Positions 15,347 through 23,670 of a stretch of DNA of 64,000 nt are shown one piece after another. The position numbers and the translations under genes were made by a program. The notes under the pieces are model-generated. The model did no database searches, had not been told where the DNA came from, and saw nothing but the letters and a program-made list of their open reading frames with translations. Location: the NCBI RefSeq assembly GCF_019308285.1, contig NZ_WWEM01000039.1:124001-188000 (forward strand). Reading direction: 5' to 3'. Source of the stretch: Flavobacterium quisquiliarum. Its GTDB lineage: Bacteria; Bacteroidota; Bacteroidia; Flavobacteriales; Flavobacteriaceae. Numbering within the stretch: position 1 is the first letter of the stretch; each line of letters starts with the position of its first letter.

Positions 15347-15923
15347 AAAAATAATACTGCGATTTTATCTTATTCTAAGCGCAATTTCCATATTGGACTG
15401 TGCCTTATATTATTTTAAAGCAATAAGTCTTCGGGGTTATTACAGTGATGCAATTTTGTTCTGGCTTTGGCTGTTTATGAGTTTTGTCATCATTATTGTT
15501 TTTTGGAAAAAGCTTTTAGCCAAACTTCTTTTAGTCGCTTTAGTAATAACATTTGCATTGAGTATTATTGCCATGATGCTTCCTTTTTATGCATTGGTAA
15601 ACTCAACCACTTCATTAGGTTTATATATTAATAAAAATCTCAATGAAAATTACAGAGCTCAGATTGTAGGATATGGCCCAATGGTTTATCCATGGCTTGA
15701 AATCATTGAGAAAAAAGGATTTTTTGAAAAAAGAATTATTAAATGCACCGATTCAGAGCTTATGAATGATAATCTGGATATAAAGATCAGAACTGCAAAA
15801 GACATCATTTTTAAAAATGAAACCGATACTACCATTACGCTGACGCTATTTTATGGAGGCCCAAACAAAACAATTACATTTGATAAAAAAACAGGAAATG
15901 TTATCAAAATAAAAAACAATTGA
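15333..15923 (+). CDS. Membrane protein with a C-terminal extracytoplasmic domain
   Basis: 196 residues: three hydrophobic segments (about 8-28, 40-58 and 65-90), then a soluble domain of about 100 residues (YRAQIVGYGPMVYPWLEII ... LTLFYGGPNKTITFDKKTG) with alternating beta-strand pattern. Function not recognised. It overlaps the preceding gene by 14 bases and is the last member of the compact five-gene group that starts at 12516. A 145 bp gap with no evident terminator follows. Confidence 0.7.
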   Translation: MSLNKKIILRFYLILSAISILDCALYYFKAISLRGYYSDAILFWLWLFMSFVIIIVFWKKLLAKLLLVALVITFALSIIAMMLPFYALVNSTTSLGLYINKNLNENYRAQIVGYGPMVYPWLEIIEKKGFFEKRIIKCTDSELMNDNLDIKIRTAKDIIFKNETDTTITLTLFYGGPNKTITFDKKTGNVIKIKNN

Positions 15924-16068
15924 TTTATCGTTATGGACTAACATTTAATTGATAAAATGTCTTAAATCAATTAAACTTATTTCAACATATTGATGGCTTT
16001 TCTCAGCTCTTTTTCCTTATTTGTTTTTATAATTTTATCTATTTGATACTTACTAATTAGACAAAACT

Positions 16069-16500
16069 ATGCGATACTTAAAATTTCTATTTCTCGGATT
16101 CTTTCTCATGCTTTCTTTTAATGGTAATTGTCAGGATAAAATTGTGCAACAGATTCTTGATCGTTTAAAAGCACAGCAAACCTGCTGGAATAATGGTGAT
16201 CTTGAAGGTTATCTAGAATTTTATGCTCCTCTAGATTCTGTTCGAATGATTTACAGCGGCGGTGTAGTTTATGGAAAAAACAATATTGCCGATTTCTTTC
16301 AGAAATACTGGCCAAAAGAAAGAATGGGAAAACTAACCATGACCGATTTTGTTGTTGAACCTCTTTCAAAAAAAGATGCTTTTGTAAGCGCCAAATTTAG
16401 TGTCGAAGCTCCAAATGGAAAAAATAGTTCGGGACAATTTTCGGGGATAATGCGAAAAATAAATGGTCTTTGGTATTTGTATATTGATCATTCGGGATAA
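16069..16500 (+). CDS. Secreted NTF2-like (DUF4440/SnoaL-type) protein
   Basis: 143 residues with an N-terminal signal peptide (cleavage likely near residue 21, after FNGNC or NCQ). The mature part has the NTF2-like cone-fold pattern: ILDRLKAQQTCWNNGDLEGYLEFYAP (long helix plus the LEGYLEFY turn), IYSGGVVYGKNNIADFFQKYWP, and sheet strands ending GIMRKINGLWYLYIDHSG. Proteins of this type are often annotated as DUF4440 or ketosteroid-isomerase-like with no known substrate. A Cys near the signal cleavage site could make it a lipoprotein, but no good lipobox is present. Confidence 0.82.
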   Translation: MRYLKFLFLGFFLMLSFNGNCQDKIVQQILDRLKAQQTCWNNGDLEGYLEFYAPLDSVRMIYSGGVVYGKNNIADFFQKYWPKERMGKLTMTDFVVEPLSKKDAFVSAKFSVEAPNGKNSSGQFSGIMRKINGLWYLYIDHSG

Positions 16501-16562
16501 AAAGTTATAAGGAGGAAATCAACAATTAATCGATAATTATTTACAAAGAAAATAGCAAAACA

Positions 16563-16997
16563 ATGACATTTTACTTTATTAAAACATGGTTGCTGATTAT
16601 ACTGTTCAGTCTTTTAATTTCAGGTGGTTTATTGTATCGTTTTTTTGAGATACAAGATGAGACTAAAAGTTTCTGGCTGATTATACTTTCCAATTTGTCC
16701 TTTTTTTTCTCTTTAAGATTTGTTTTGTTCTTGTCTCTCTCATCCGTTACCATTTTTCTGAACCATTATGAACCTATTAGAAAAAACAGATTTTATTCAT
16801 TAGCAACTTATTGCCTGATTTCGTTTACAACATTGTTTTGTTTTATGATAGGCGATTTATCTGTAAAGGAATTTAATTCCGATATACTCCTATCGGGCTG
16901 GAATTTTTTAGCAATGCTGGTTTTACCTCATTTAATAATATGTCTCACTGCTTATTTATTTTTTAGAAGAATGTTGAAAAACAGAAAAATTGACTAA
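16563..16997 (+). CDS. Four-helix membrane protein, unknown function
   Basis: 144 residues with four strongly hydrophobic segments (about 8-26, 37-62, 80-98 and 110-135) and a basic C-terminus (FFRRMLKNRKID), which predicts a cytoplasmic tail. There is no signature residue. It stands 62 bp after the NTF2-like gene and 77 bp before a lipoprotein gene, all in the same direction. The composition is like the other membrane proteins in this block. It may be a local accessory protein; no function is claimed. Confidence 0.65.
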   Translation: MTFYFIKTWLLIILFSLLISGGLLYRFFEIQDETKSFWLIILSNLSFFFSLRFVLFLSLSSVTIFLNHYEPIRKNRFYSLATYCLISFTTLFCFMIGDLSVKEFNSDILLSGWNFLAMLVLPHLIICLTAYLFFRRMLKNRKID

Positions 16998-17074
16998 GCT
17001 TTCACTTTCAAGTTTAAACAAATTAAAGTACTTTCGTACATAACGAATAATAAATTAAAATCCACAACTGTAAA

Positions 17075-18106
17075 ATGACAATAAAACCGTTCCTATTATC
17101 TGCCTGTTTTTTAATCTTATTATCTGCCTGCAACAAAAAGGAGTCAGCTAAATCGCAACAGCAGGACTTATCAAAAAATACAACTGTAGAAACCGATTCT
17201 TTACAGGAAGGTGAAGCAACTCCGAGAAAAGAAAGTATCAATTTGTTTACGGTTATGCCAAAAGACAGTAGTGATATTGCTTTTGTTTCGCTTTCGGATA
17301 TTTATCCTGTAGACGACGAAAAAGATACTCTTGCTTTACCTAACATTGAAAAACTAGGAAAACATGATGCTCAGTATTTTGCTTTTTCTAAAAACTATAG
17401 AAAAAGATTTCTTTCTAAAACCAACATTCAAGAAACCGATTCTGTTTTTGTTTACGATTATGCCAAAAACAAATTGGCTTCTTTTTTAGTCAAAAATTTA
17501 AAAACGGTGGCGATGTTAAACGGTTATTCTTCAGAAGAAGACTGGCCATATCATAATTACGATTTTATGATTGGTTTTGAAATCAACAAAAAAAATCTAA
17601 ATGGATTTAGTGAATATTATCGGGATGCTTTGGTCTATGTTGGTAAAGAAAATCCGTTTTCGAAAGAAGGTTTAAAACCAATTTCATGGAAAAAAATTGC
17701 TCAAAAAGAGTATCCGTCTAAATCTTTAAAAAAAGAAGATAAAAATACGCTAAAGGGCACCAACGCTGGAAATACTTATTCTTATCAAACAGGCAGTTAT
17801 CAGTATTTTTTACAGGATTATCTAGATAGCAATAAAATAATTTATGCCAGACGTCTTTTAGTTACTGATTCCAAAACCAAAGAAATCATAATTGAAAAAT
17901 TATACAGTCAAAGCGAAGGCACATCTCCTACTTCATTAAATTATGAAAACGGAGACGATGCTGTTGAACAATATACAGGAAAACTTTTTAAGAATAAACC
18001 AGAAGTTGTCTTTGGTTTTTTATATGAATCTTTTGGCTGTCCAGCCATTTCTATTATAGATAAATCAAACGAAGAAATTTACCTTCAATGTGATAATCGC
18101 CATTAA
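17075..18106 (+). CDS. Lipoprotein of unknown function
   Basis: 343 residues with a lipoprotein signal (MTIKPFLLSACFLILLSAC), where the Cys of LSAC, residue 19, would be lipidated. The following 40 residues are a low-complexity Ser/Thr/Gln linker. The folded remainder contains long polar segments such as FFAFSKNYRKRFLSKT-like and YSQSEGTSPTSLNYENGDDAV, and ends SFGCPAISIIDKSNEEIYLQCDNRH with two Cys residues that may form a disulfide. No family was recognised. It is followed after 23 bp by the VOC gene. Confidence 0.72.
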   Translation: MTIKPFLLSACFLILLSACNKKESAKSQQQDLSKNTTVETDSLQEGEATPRKESINLFTVMPKDSSDIAFVSLSDIYPVDDEKDTLALPNIEKLGKHDAQYFAFSKNYRKRFLSKTNIQETDSVFVYDYAKNKLASFLVKNLKTVAMLNGYSSEEDWPYHNYDFMIGFEINKKNLNGFSEYYRDALVYVGKENPFSKEGLKPISWKKIAQKEYPSKSLKKEDKNTLKGTNAGNTYSYQTGSYQYFLQDYLDSNKIIYARRLLVTDSKTKEIIIEKLYSQSEGTSPTSLNYENGDDAVEQYTGKLFKNKPEVVFGFLYESFGCPAISIIDKSNEEIYLQCDNRH

Positions 18107-18129
18107 AATAATAATCTAAAAATATTTTT

Positions 18130-18498
18130 ATGAGAATTTCAGCTTGGTTTTATAGTATAAATCTTCAAAAGTCCTTTGATTTTTACAAAAAGGTTTTTGA
18201 TCTTGATGAAGAAGATTTAAAAAGTTCAAAAGGTTTTTCTGTTCCAATTGGCAACCATTTTGAACTTAAAATAAGTACCGAAGAAAGACCTCTAAACACA
18301 GGAAATATTGAGATAAATGAAGCCAATATAGGGGAAACATACGAAAGATTTATTAAAAATCATGTTACCGAAACTTCAGAATCAAATCCTCACAAAATGA
18401 AAAGCAGTACATTTTCCGGCCCTTGGGAATATCCCGACGGAATGGCATTATTCTTAAAAGACCCTGATAATCATTCTATTCTCTTTATGGAGTGGTAA
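18130..18498 (+). CDS. VOC (glyoxalase/bleomycin resistance-like) family protein
   Basis: 122 residues fitting one vicinal-oxygen-chelate unit with paired beta-alpha-beta-beta-beta modules. The first module is ISAWFYSINLQKSFDFYKKVFDL; the second ends PDGMALFLKDPDNHSILFMEW, the usual DPDGN-like turn followed by a final strand. Possible metal ligands are His at about residue 39 and Glu121, but the set is incomplete to the eye, so catalytic activity is uncertain. It is cytoplasmic and lies 23 bp after the lipoprotein gene. The substrate is unknown; resistance or dioxygenase roles cannot be told. Confidence 0.82.
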   Translation: MRISAWFYSINLQKSFDFYKKVFDLDEEDLKSSKGFSVPIGNHFELKISTEERPLNTGNIEINEANIGETYERFIKNHVTETSESNPHKMKSSTFSGPWEYPDGMALFLKDPDNHSILFMEW

Positions 18499-18559
18499 TG
18501 GGAATTCATGCCGGAAACTTTTTTATATCTAAAAACGAAATTTAAAATATTACAAAATC

Positions 18560-19123
18560 ATGTCTGAATTAAGTTCTCTATTCTGTAAAGTAAAAATCAC
18601 CAAACTTCAGCTTGACAAATTTTTAAGCAGTCCTCCCGAAAAACCAGAACTAAACGATAACTGGCTAAAATGGTGGGACAGTCGAAAAATGTATTCTAAA
18701 ATGCCTCTGACCAGCAAATTACTTCGTTTTTATGACGATAATAATAGCAATGAAGAAATTCTCAACGGCTGGATTAGCTATCAGGAAGCAATGGCTTTTT
18801 CAGATTATGATGAAACTACCCAAGAATGGCATTGGGGAATTATGTTTTTTAGTGAAAATTATTTGGAAATGCTTCCAATGTTTGCATTTATCATTAGTCT
18901 GGAAAAATATGTAAGTGAAAGTGTAGAAAATATGGCAATTGTTTTTCCTTTCTTTTGGGGAGACAATGGTGTACATGTCTATATTCATTTTGAAGAAGGA
19001 AAAGCCATTTTAAGTCCAACGGTACAAACAACCTACGACATTAGTCCTGAAATGCTAACTTATACAAAAGAATACCTCAATAAAAAGTGGGATGACTTAA
19101 CAAAAGATATGGAACTAGATTAA
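18560..19123 (+). CDS. Hypothetical cytoplasmic protein (immunity-protein-like composition)
   Basis: A 187-residue acidic protein rich in Trp and aromatic residues (LNDNWLKWWDSRKMY, TTQEWHWGIMFF, FPFFWGDNGVHVYIHFEEGK). Function not recognised. Its features (no signal peptide, acidic, aromatic-rich, about 190 residues, placed in a cluster with SUKH-like and LRR proteins) resemble immunity proteins of polymorphic toxin systems, but no sequence signature proves it. It is 11 bp before the LRR gene, so the two are probably cotranscribed. Confidence 0.68.
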   Translation: MSELSSLFCKVKITKLQLDKFLSSPPEKPELNDNWLKWWDSRKMYSKMPLTSKLLRFYDDNNSNEEILNGWISYQEAMAFSDYDETTQEWHWGIMFFSENYLEMLPMFAFIISLEKYVSESVENMAIVFPFFWGDNGVHVYIHFEEGKAILSPTVQTTYDISPEMLTYTKEYLNKKWDDLTKDMELD

Positions 19124-19134
19124 AAAATTCAATT

Positions 19135-20295
19135 ATGGATATTACCCATTCTTTTACCGATTCTGTTTTTAAACAATATGTTCTGGAGAATTTCTCTCAG
19201 GATAAAACAACAATTCAAACAAATGATGTCGAAAATATTGTTTCACTGGATTTGAATGTACAAAAGTTAAAAAATCTAAACGGATTAGAATATTTTACTT
19301 CTTTAAAAAGTTTAAACTGTTCTTACAATAAACTTCAGTCTATCGATGTCAGCCATAATTTGCAGTTAGAAGAATTAATCTGTAATGAGAATGAAATTCT
19401 GTATCTTGATTTATCAGCCAATACAGCACTTCAGCATTTGAACTGCGGTTTCAATCGGTTAAAAAAAATAAATCTGAAACATAATCCTCTTCTAAAAGAG
19501 CTTATCTGTCATTGGAACTTATTGACCGATCTTTCTACAGAAAACAATCCGCTTTTAGAAGAACTCGACTTCTCATACAATCACATTTTTGGAATAGAAT
19601 TAGGAGAAAAACCTCATCTTAAACATTTAGAATGCAGTCAGAATGGTTTATTGAGTCTCGATTTGAGCGGATGTATTTCATTGCAAACCTTACGATGCAG
19701 TAATAATGTACTCAAACAGCTTAATCTCCAAAACAACAAAGAACTCGAAGATTTACGTTGTTTTTATAATCATATTTCCATTTTAGATATTAGTCAAAAT
19801 ACAATGCTTAAAAGACTGTACTGTTCAGACAATAAAATATCTGGACTCGATACAAGTCACAATCCTAAATTAGAATCCTTAGATTACGCCAATAATCTTA
19901 TAAAAGAAGAAGATTATATTATTGACGGAATTGCGGTTTTCAAATATGATATTTCGTCCTCAAATTATTCTGCTTCCTTAGTTTTTGAAGATTCCGAACT
20001 TTACGTTTCAACAGAAGCCCGAACCCAAAAAGAAATTGAAAAATTAAGTTCAATCATTACAAAACTGTATAAAAATTTCGCTCAGCTAAATCAGAAAGCT
20101 TTGGCATTTATTCAGCAAAAACATCCAGATGAAAATATTGAAATTCTAAAACCATCAGAGATTATTTTTAATGATGAAGAATCGTTCAAAATAGGTTACG
20201 ATGCCGGCGATTCTCCTGCTGGCAGGTTATTTTTATATGTTTCTTTTGATGCAAAACTTAAAATGAGCGATGAAATAATTTATGAGACGTATTGA
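19135..20295 (+). CDS. Leucine-rich-repeat protein with a C-terminal acidic domain
   Basis: 386 residues. Residues about 55-260 hold nine or ten repeats of 21 residues of the form LxxLxCxxNxLxxLDLSxNxx (for example LKSLNCSYNKLQSIDVSHN), the short LRR type common in Bacteroidota. No signal peptide is present, so it is probably cytoplasmic. The last 110 residues form a separate domain starting near FKYDISSSNYS, containing EIEKLSSIITKLYKNFAQLNQ and ending FDAKLKMSDEIIYETY, which looks like a small stand-alone alpha/beta domain of the sort seen in immunity proteins. That comparison is an inference. A terminator follows at 20322-20348. Confidence 0.8.
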   Translation: MDITHSFTDSVFKQYVLENFSQDKTTIQTNDVENIVSLDLNVQKLKNLNGLEYFTSLKSLNCSYNKLQSIDVSHNLQLEELICNENEILYLDLSANTALQHLNCGFNRLKKINLKHNPLLKELICHWNLLTDLSTENNPLLEELDFSYNHIFGIELGEKPHLKHLECSQNGLLSLDLSGCISLQTLRCSNNVLKQLNLQNNKELEDLRCFYNHISILDISQNTMLKRLYCSDNKISGLDTSHNPKLESLDYANNLIKEEDYIIDGIAVFKYDISSSNYSASLVFEDSELYVSTEARTQKEIEKLSSIITKLYKNFAQLNQKALAFIQQKHPDENIEILKPSEIIFNDEESFKIGYDAGDSPAGRLFLYVSFDAKLKMSDEIIYETY

Positions 20296-20321
20296 TTTTT
20301 TCTTTTATTAAAAAATAAATA

Positions 20322-20357
20322 AAAGCCATTTCAAACAGAAGTGGCTTTGTTGTTTTT
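20322..20357 (+). terminator. Terminator after the LRR gene
   Basis: The stem AAAGCCATTT/AAGTGGCTTT (one G-U pair) with loop CAAACAG is followed by GTTGTTTTT. Confidence 0.8.
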
Positions 20358-20466
20358 AGTTGCTCACTATTAACTTATTATAATACAATTATAACTTTTA
20401 CTAGCTCTCTTCCAATACTTCTGCTTTTAATTTTATTTCCTTAACACAACCTGTTTTGGAACACTT

Positions 20467-21471
20467 ATGCAACTAAAAAAAGAACTCATACAACAAGTAC
20501 ACAACATTATTTCCGATGCAAAAAATAGAGCCATCCGTTCTGTCGATAAGGAACGAGTGCTGATGTATTGGCAAATCGGAAAAGTGATTTTGGAAGAAGA
20601 ACAAGACGGTAAAGAAAGGGCAAAATATGGCGAATTTATCATAAAATCATTGTCCAATGAACTCCAGCCCAAGTTTGGCAGTGGCTTTTCAGTAAGACAA
20701 TTGGAGAGATATAGACAATTTTACAGAATATTTCCAAATACGTCCGCACTGCGGACGCAATTTAGCTGGACACACTATAAAACATTATTAAGTATTGCAA
20801 ATGAAGACAAACGAACATTCTATATTGCTGAAACAGAGAAAAACAACTGGACAGCCAGAGAATTGGAAAGACAGGTAAACAGTCAACTATTTGAACGTCT
20901 TTTATTAAGCAACGATGTAAAATCGGTATTGAATGTTGCCAGACAGGAAAAGCTTCCAACAGAACCGAAGGATATTATCAAAGATCCAATGATATTGGAG
21001 TTTTTAGGATTAAAACGAGAAGCTTCTTACTATGAAAAAGATCTGGAAAATGCAATCATCACACATTTACAAGATTTTTTACTCGAAATAGGCAACGGAT
21101 TTTCTTTTGTTGCAAGACAAAAGCGCATACATCTTGATGGCGATGATTTTTTTGCTGACCTTGTTTTCTACAATCGGCTATTACAAGCTTTTGTTATTGT
21201 GGAAATCAAAACAGATAAATTAACGCATCAGGACATTGGACAATTACAGATGTATGTAAATTACTTTGATCGTTTTGAAAAACAAGATTTTGAAAATCCA
21301 ACCATCGGAATTTTGTTATGTGCCGACAAAAACGATGCAATGGCCAAAATAACCCTCCCTGAAAACAACAAAACAATTATCGCAAGTAAGTATCAACTAT
21401 ATCTCCCAACCGAACAACAACTAATAGCCGAAGTAAAAAAGGAAATAGAAAAATTGGATGATAAAGAATAA
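20467..21471 (+). CDS. YhcG/DUF1016-family protein with PD-(D/E)XK nuclease domain
   Basis: 334 residues in the usual two-part layout: a helical N-terminal DUF1016 domain (about 1-160, with VLMYWQIGKVILEE and FSVRQLERYRQFY) and a C-terminal PD-(D/E)XK nuclease domain. The nuclease core shows Glu194 on the first helix, Asp231 in FFADLVFYN, Glu246-x-Lys248 in VIVEIK, and a Gln259 in the following helix. Family members are found in many bacteria, sometimes with restriction genes; the function is not settled. It stands alone with its own leader region and an adjacent minus-strand gene, and closes the accessory block. Confidence 0.92.
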   Translation: MQLKKELIQQVHNIISDAKNRAIRSVDKERVLMYWQIGKVILEEEQDGKERAKYGEFIIKSLSNELQPKFGSGFSVRQLERYRQFYRIFPNTSALRTQFSWTHYKTLLSIANEDKRTFYIAETEKNNWTARELERQVNSQLFERLLLSNDVKSVLNVARQEKLPTEPKDIIKDPMILEFLGLKREASYYEKDLENAIITHLQDFLLEIGNGFSFVARQKRIHLDGDDFFADLVFYNRLLQAFVIVEIKTDKLTHQDIGQLQMYVNYFDRFEKQDFENPTIGILLCADKNDAMAKITLPENNKTIIASKYQLYLPTEQQLIAEVKKEIEKLDDKE

Positions 21472-21498
21472 TTTCTGTTGAAAAAATTTCTTTTAAAT

Positions 21499-21909
21499 CT
21501 ATTCTCTTATATATTTAATATAATATTTCAAAAGATACATCGGAAAAAAAGCTAACGCGACAGGAACATACATACCCTGAAAAGCATCATCAAAATTTAA
21601 TACCATTTTTTCCAACATAACTAAAAGAAAAGAAGCAAGAATGGTAAATATCCAGTAAGTCTTTTTTTCATTTTCTTGGTCAAAATAAATAAATACAGAA
21701 GAAATAAAAAGAAGAACATAGAGAATGAGGTTAACAAAAAAGACCATAATTCCAGCTTTTTTGTCAAGATCATTTCTAAAATGATAATGTGTAAAGAATA
21801 CTAATAAAATAAATCCAGCTATTAAATCTGAAATCAAAAATGTCCCCCATTTGACACTTACATAAGCAAAAATAGCTACGAAAACGAAGAAAACAAAATA
21901 TCCAATCAT
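21499..21909 (-). CDS. Small polytopic membrane protein, unknown
   Basis: 136 residues with four hydrophobic segments (about 2-19, 24-42, 53-75 and 85-103), plus a moderately hydrophobic C-terminal segment, and short charged loops (HFRNDLDKK, QENEKK). No family recognised. It sits 29 bp downstream of the LpxR-like gene on the same strand, so it may belong to the same transcript as the 21939-24782 genes. It could be a minor membrane subunit or simply an unknown protein; nothing in the sequence decides. Confidence 0.65.
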   Translation of the reverse strand: MIGYFVFFVFVAIFAYVSVKWGTFLISDLIAGFILLVFFTHYHFRNDLDKKAGIMVFFVNLILYVLLFISSVFIYFDQENEKKTYWIFTILASFLLVMLEKMVLNFDDAFQGMYVPVALAFFPMYLLKYYIKYIRE

Positions 21910-21938
21910 ATTGATTTTAATTTTTTGTTTAAAAAAGA

Positions 21939-22898
21939 TTATTTAATCAAAAACCCCATCCTTATCGATCCATAAAAATATCCAGCATTGGTATCAATTC
22001 CGGGATCTCTTAATTCTCTTCCGCGATAAAGAAAAGAATACGAAATATTAAAATTGTTGTGTCGGTATTTTAAGCCGGCTTCTGCATTAAATCGAAGCGG
22101 TTCCAAGTCAAAAGTAACCGGACTTGTATCATTAAACATACTGCCTTCTATCGTGGCATCATAAAACTGATAATTGACACTTGGCATGGCATAAAAGTAA
22201 AACTCTCTAATATCTGTTTGTACCTGTGAGTTTACAGAAGCATGATACATATTAGAATCATAGATTGGAAGCAGTTTTTTAAATCCAAATCTCGCCATAA
22301 AACCAGTTGAAAGTCCTGTGAAAATAGTTCCTAAATTGGCTTCGGAATGAAAGTGCAAATCGACAAAATCATTGTGTTTTGATGGAAACATTTTTTTAGA
22401 ATACATTACATGCGCCTGGACAGCAAAAGCATTATGCAATTGATTTTCCCAGCCATAGACTTTTTTGTATCCAATAATTTTATGAAATCCAACCTGAGTT
22501 TCTTCTCCCAAAGCATTTGGCCCCATAAATCCTAACTGGAAATTAGTCTTTAAAACGGACTCGCTTTGATAAAAGAAGCTTCTTCCAGCTTCTGCAAAAA
22601 GATAAGCAGTAAAAGGACGATCGTTTATATCGATTGCAGTTTCATTGATAAATCTCGGATTATAAATGTATTGTCCAACACGAAATTCTGTGACTTTCTT
22701 ATTGATTTTTTCATTATCATTTTTTGATAAAAACCGATAAAAAAATTCCAATCCGTTGGTATAATACATATCGTTTTTAGACGAAGTGTATAAATCATTG
22801 TCTGATATAAAACCTATTTCTGAAGTTTTTCCTTGTCCAAAAGTCAACGTTGTGGTCAAGATCAGAAAAGCAAAAAGAGCTTTTTTACTTTTTCTCAT
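21939..22898 (-). CDS. LpxR-family outer membrane lipid A deacylase-like protein
   Basis: 319 residues with a signal peptide (about 1-21, ending FGQ), then alternating hydrophobic beta-strands of an outer-membrane barrel. The LpxR family features are SDNDLYTSSKNDMYYTNG (with the Asn-Asp pair at 34-35 expected at the active site) and GFHKIIGYKKVYGWENQL, carrying the likely catalytic His. LpxR removes the 3'-acyloxyacyl group of lipid A at the outer membrane surface. The ATG at 22898 was chosen because it starts a clean signal peptide; longer frames run into mtgA. It overlaps the end of mtgA by 14 bases. Confidence 0.85.
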   Translation of the reverse strand: MRKSKKALFAFLILTTTLTFGQGKTSEIGFISDNDLYTSSKNDMYYTNGLEFFYRFLSKNDNEKINKKVTEFRVGQYIYNPRFINETAIDINDRPFTAYLFAEAGRSFFYQSESVLKTNFQLGFMGPNALGEETQVGFHKIIGYKKVYGWENQLHNAFAVQAHVMYSKKMFPSKHNDFVDLHFHSEANLGTIFTGLSTGFMARFGFKKLLPIYDSNMYHASVNSQVQTDIREFYFYAMPSVNYQFYDATIEGSMFNDTSPVTFDLEPLRFNAEAGLKYRHNNFNISYSFLYRGRELRDPGIDTNAGYFYGSIRMGFLIK

Positions 22899-23670
22899 CT
22901 CCTTTATAATTGATTTTTCCAACGTATCGCATTTCGCGGACAATTCGTTCTTTTCTTCTGTTAATATAGCTTGAAGAACCTGTAGCTTTAAATTTTCTCG
23001 GATTTGGAAGAATTGCTGCAATTCCCGCCGCCTGCATTGGCGTTAAACTAGAAGCATCTCGGCGGTACCAATGTTCTGTTGCGGCATAAGCTCCGTAAAC
23101 TCCGTCCCCCATTTCAATACTATTTAGGTAAACTTCCATGATACGTTCTTTACCCCAAATTAGTTCAATCAAAACAGTAAAATAAGCTTCAAGACCTTTA
23201 CGGAAATAACTTTTACCCTGCCATAAAAAGACATTCTTAGCGGTTTGTTGTGAGATTGTACTTCCTCCACGAATTCGGCGTCCGCGTTCATTACTTTTAT
23301 AGGCTTTTTGAAGCGCTTTAAAATCGAAACCGTTGTGTGTTAAAAAAGTAGCATCTTCGCTGGCAATAACTGCTTTTTGCAGATTCATGGAAATTTTTTC
23401 AATCGGTTCCCAATCGTGGTCAAAGTAAACTTCTTTTCCAGCCCATTTATTTTCGATGGCACGAATAAGCATTAATGGCGTAAACGGAACTGGAACATAT
23501 TTAAAAAATATAACCGACCCAATAGATATTCCAAAAAACCATAAAGCAGCTTTTATAAAAAACCATTTTATTCTTTCGCCCCAAGAACGATTTCCTTTCT
23601 TTGAAGCCGTTTTAGGTTTAGGTTTGCTTGCGGTTGTTGTTTTTTTAATTGGTCTTTTGGTTACTCCCAT
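22885..23670 (-). CDS. mtgA: Monofunctional biosynthetic peptidoglycan transglycosylase
   Basis: A GT51 enzyme that polymerises lipid II into glycan strands on the outer face of the inner membrane. In 261 residues there is a basic Lys/Thr-rich N-terminus, one membrane anchor (about 37-57), then the GT51 motifs in order: AVIASEDATFLTHNGFD (catalytic Glu105), GGSTISQQTAKNVFLW, KGLEAYFTVLIELIWGKERIMEVYLN and IEMGDGVYGAYAA. The start at 23670 (MGVTKRP) overlaps the stop of the oxidoreductase gene by one base (TAATG), showing coupling; longer in-frame starts lie inside that gene. Confidence 0.95.
   Translation of the reverse strand: MGVTKRPIKKTTTASKPKPKTASKKGNRSWGERIKWFFIKAALWFFGISIGSVIFFKYVPVPFTPLMLIRAIENKWAGKEVYFDHDWEPIEKISMNLQKAVIASEDATFLTHNGFDFKALQKAYKSNERGRRIRGGSTISQQTAKNVFLWQGKSYFRKGLEAYFTVLIELIWGKERIMEVYLNSIEMGDGVYGAYAATEHWYRRDASSLTPMQAAGIAAILPNPRKFKATGSSSYINRRKERIVREMRYVGKINYKGDEKK

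Noticed and set aside
18732..18914. 60-residue plus-strand frame within the 187-residue gene
   Set aside because: Out-of-frame shadow of 18560-19123 with no independent support.
11881..21910. Genomic island inserted at tRNA-Ala
   Set aside because: No integrase and no duplicated tRNA 3' end were found in the sequence after 11954. The accessory look of the block does not by itself prove insertion.
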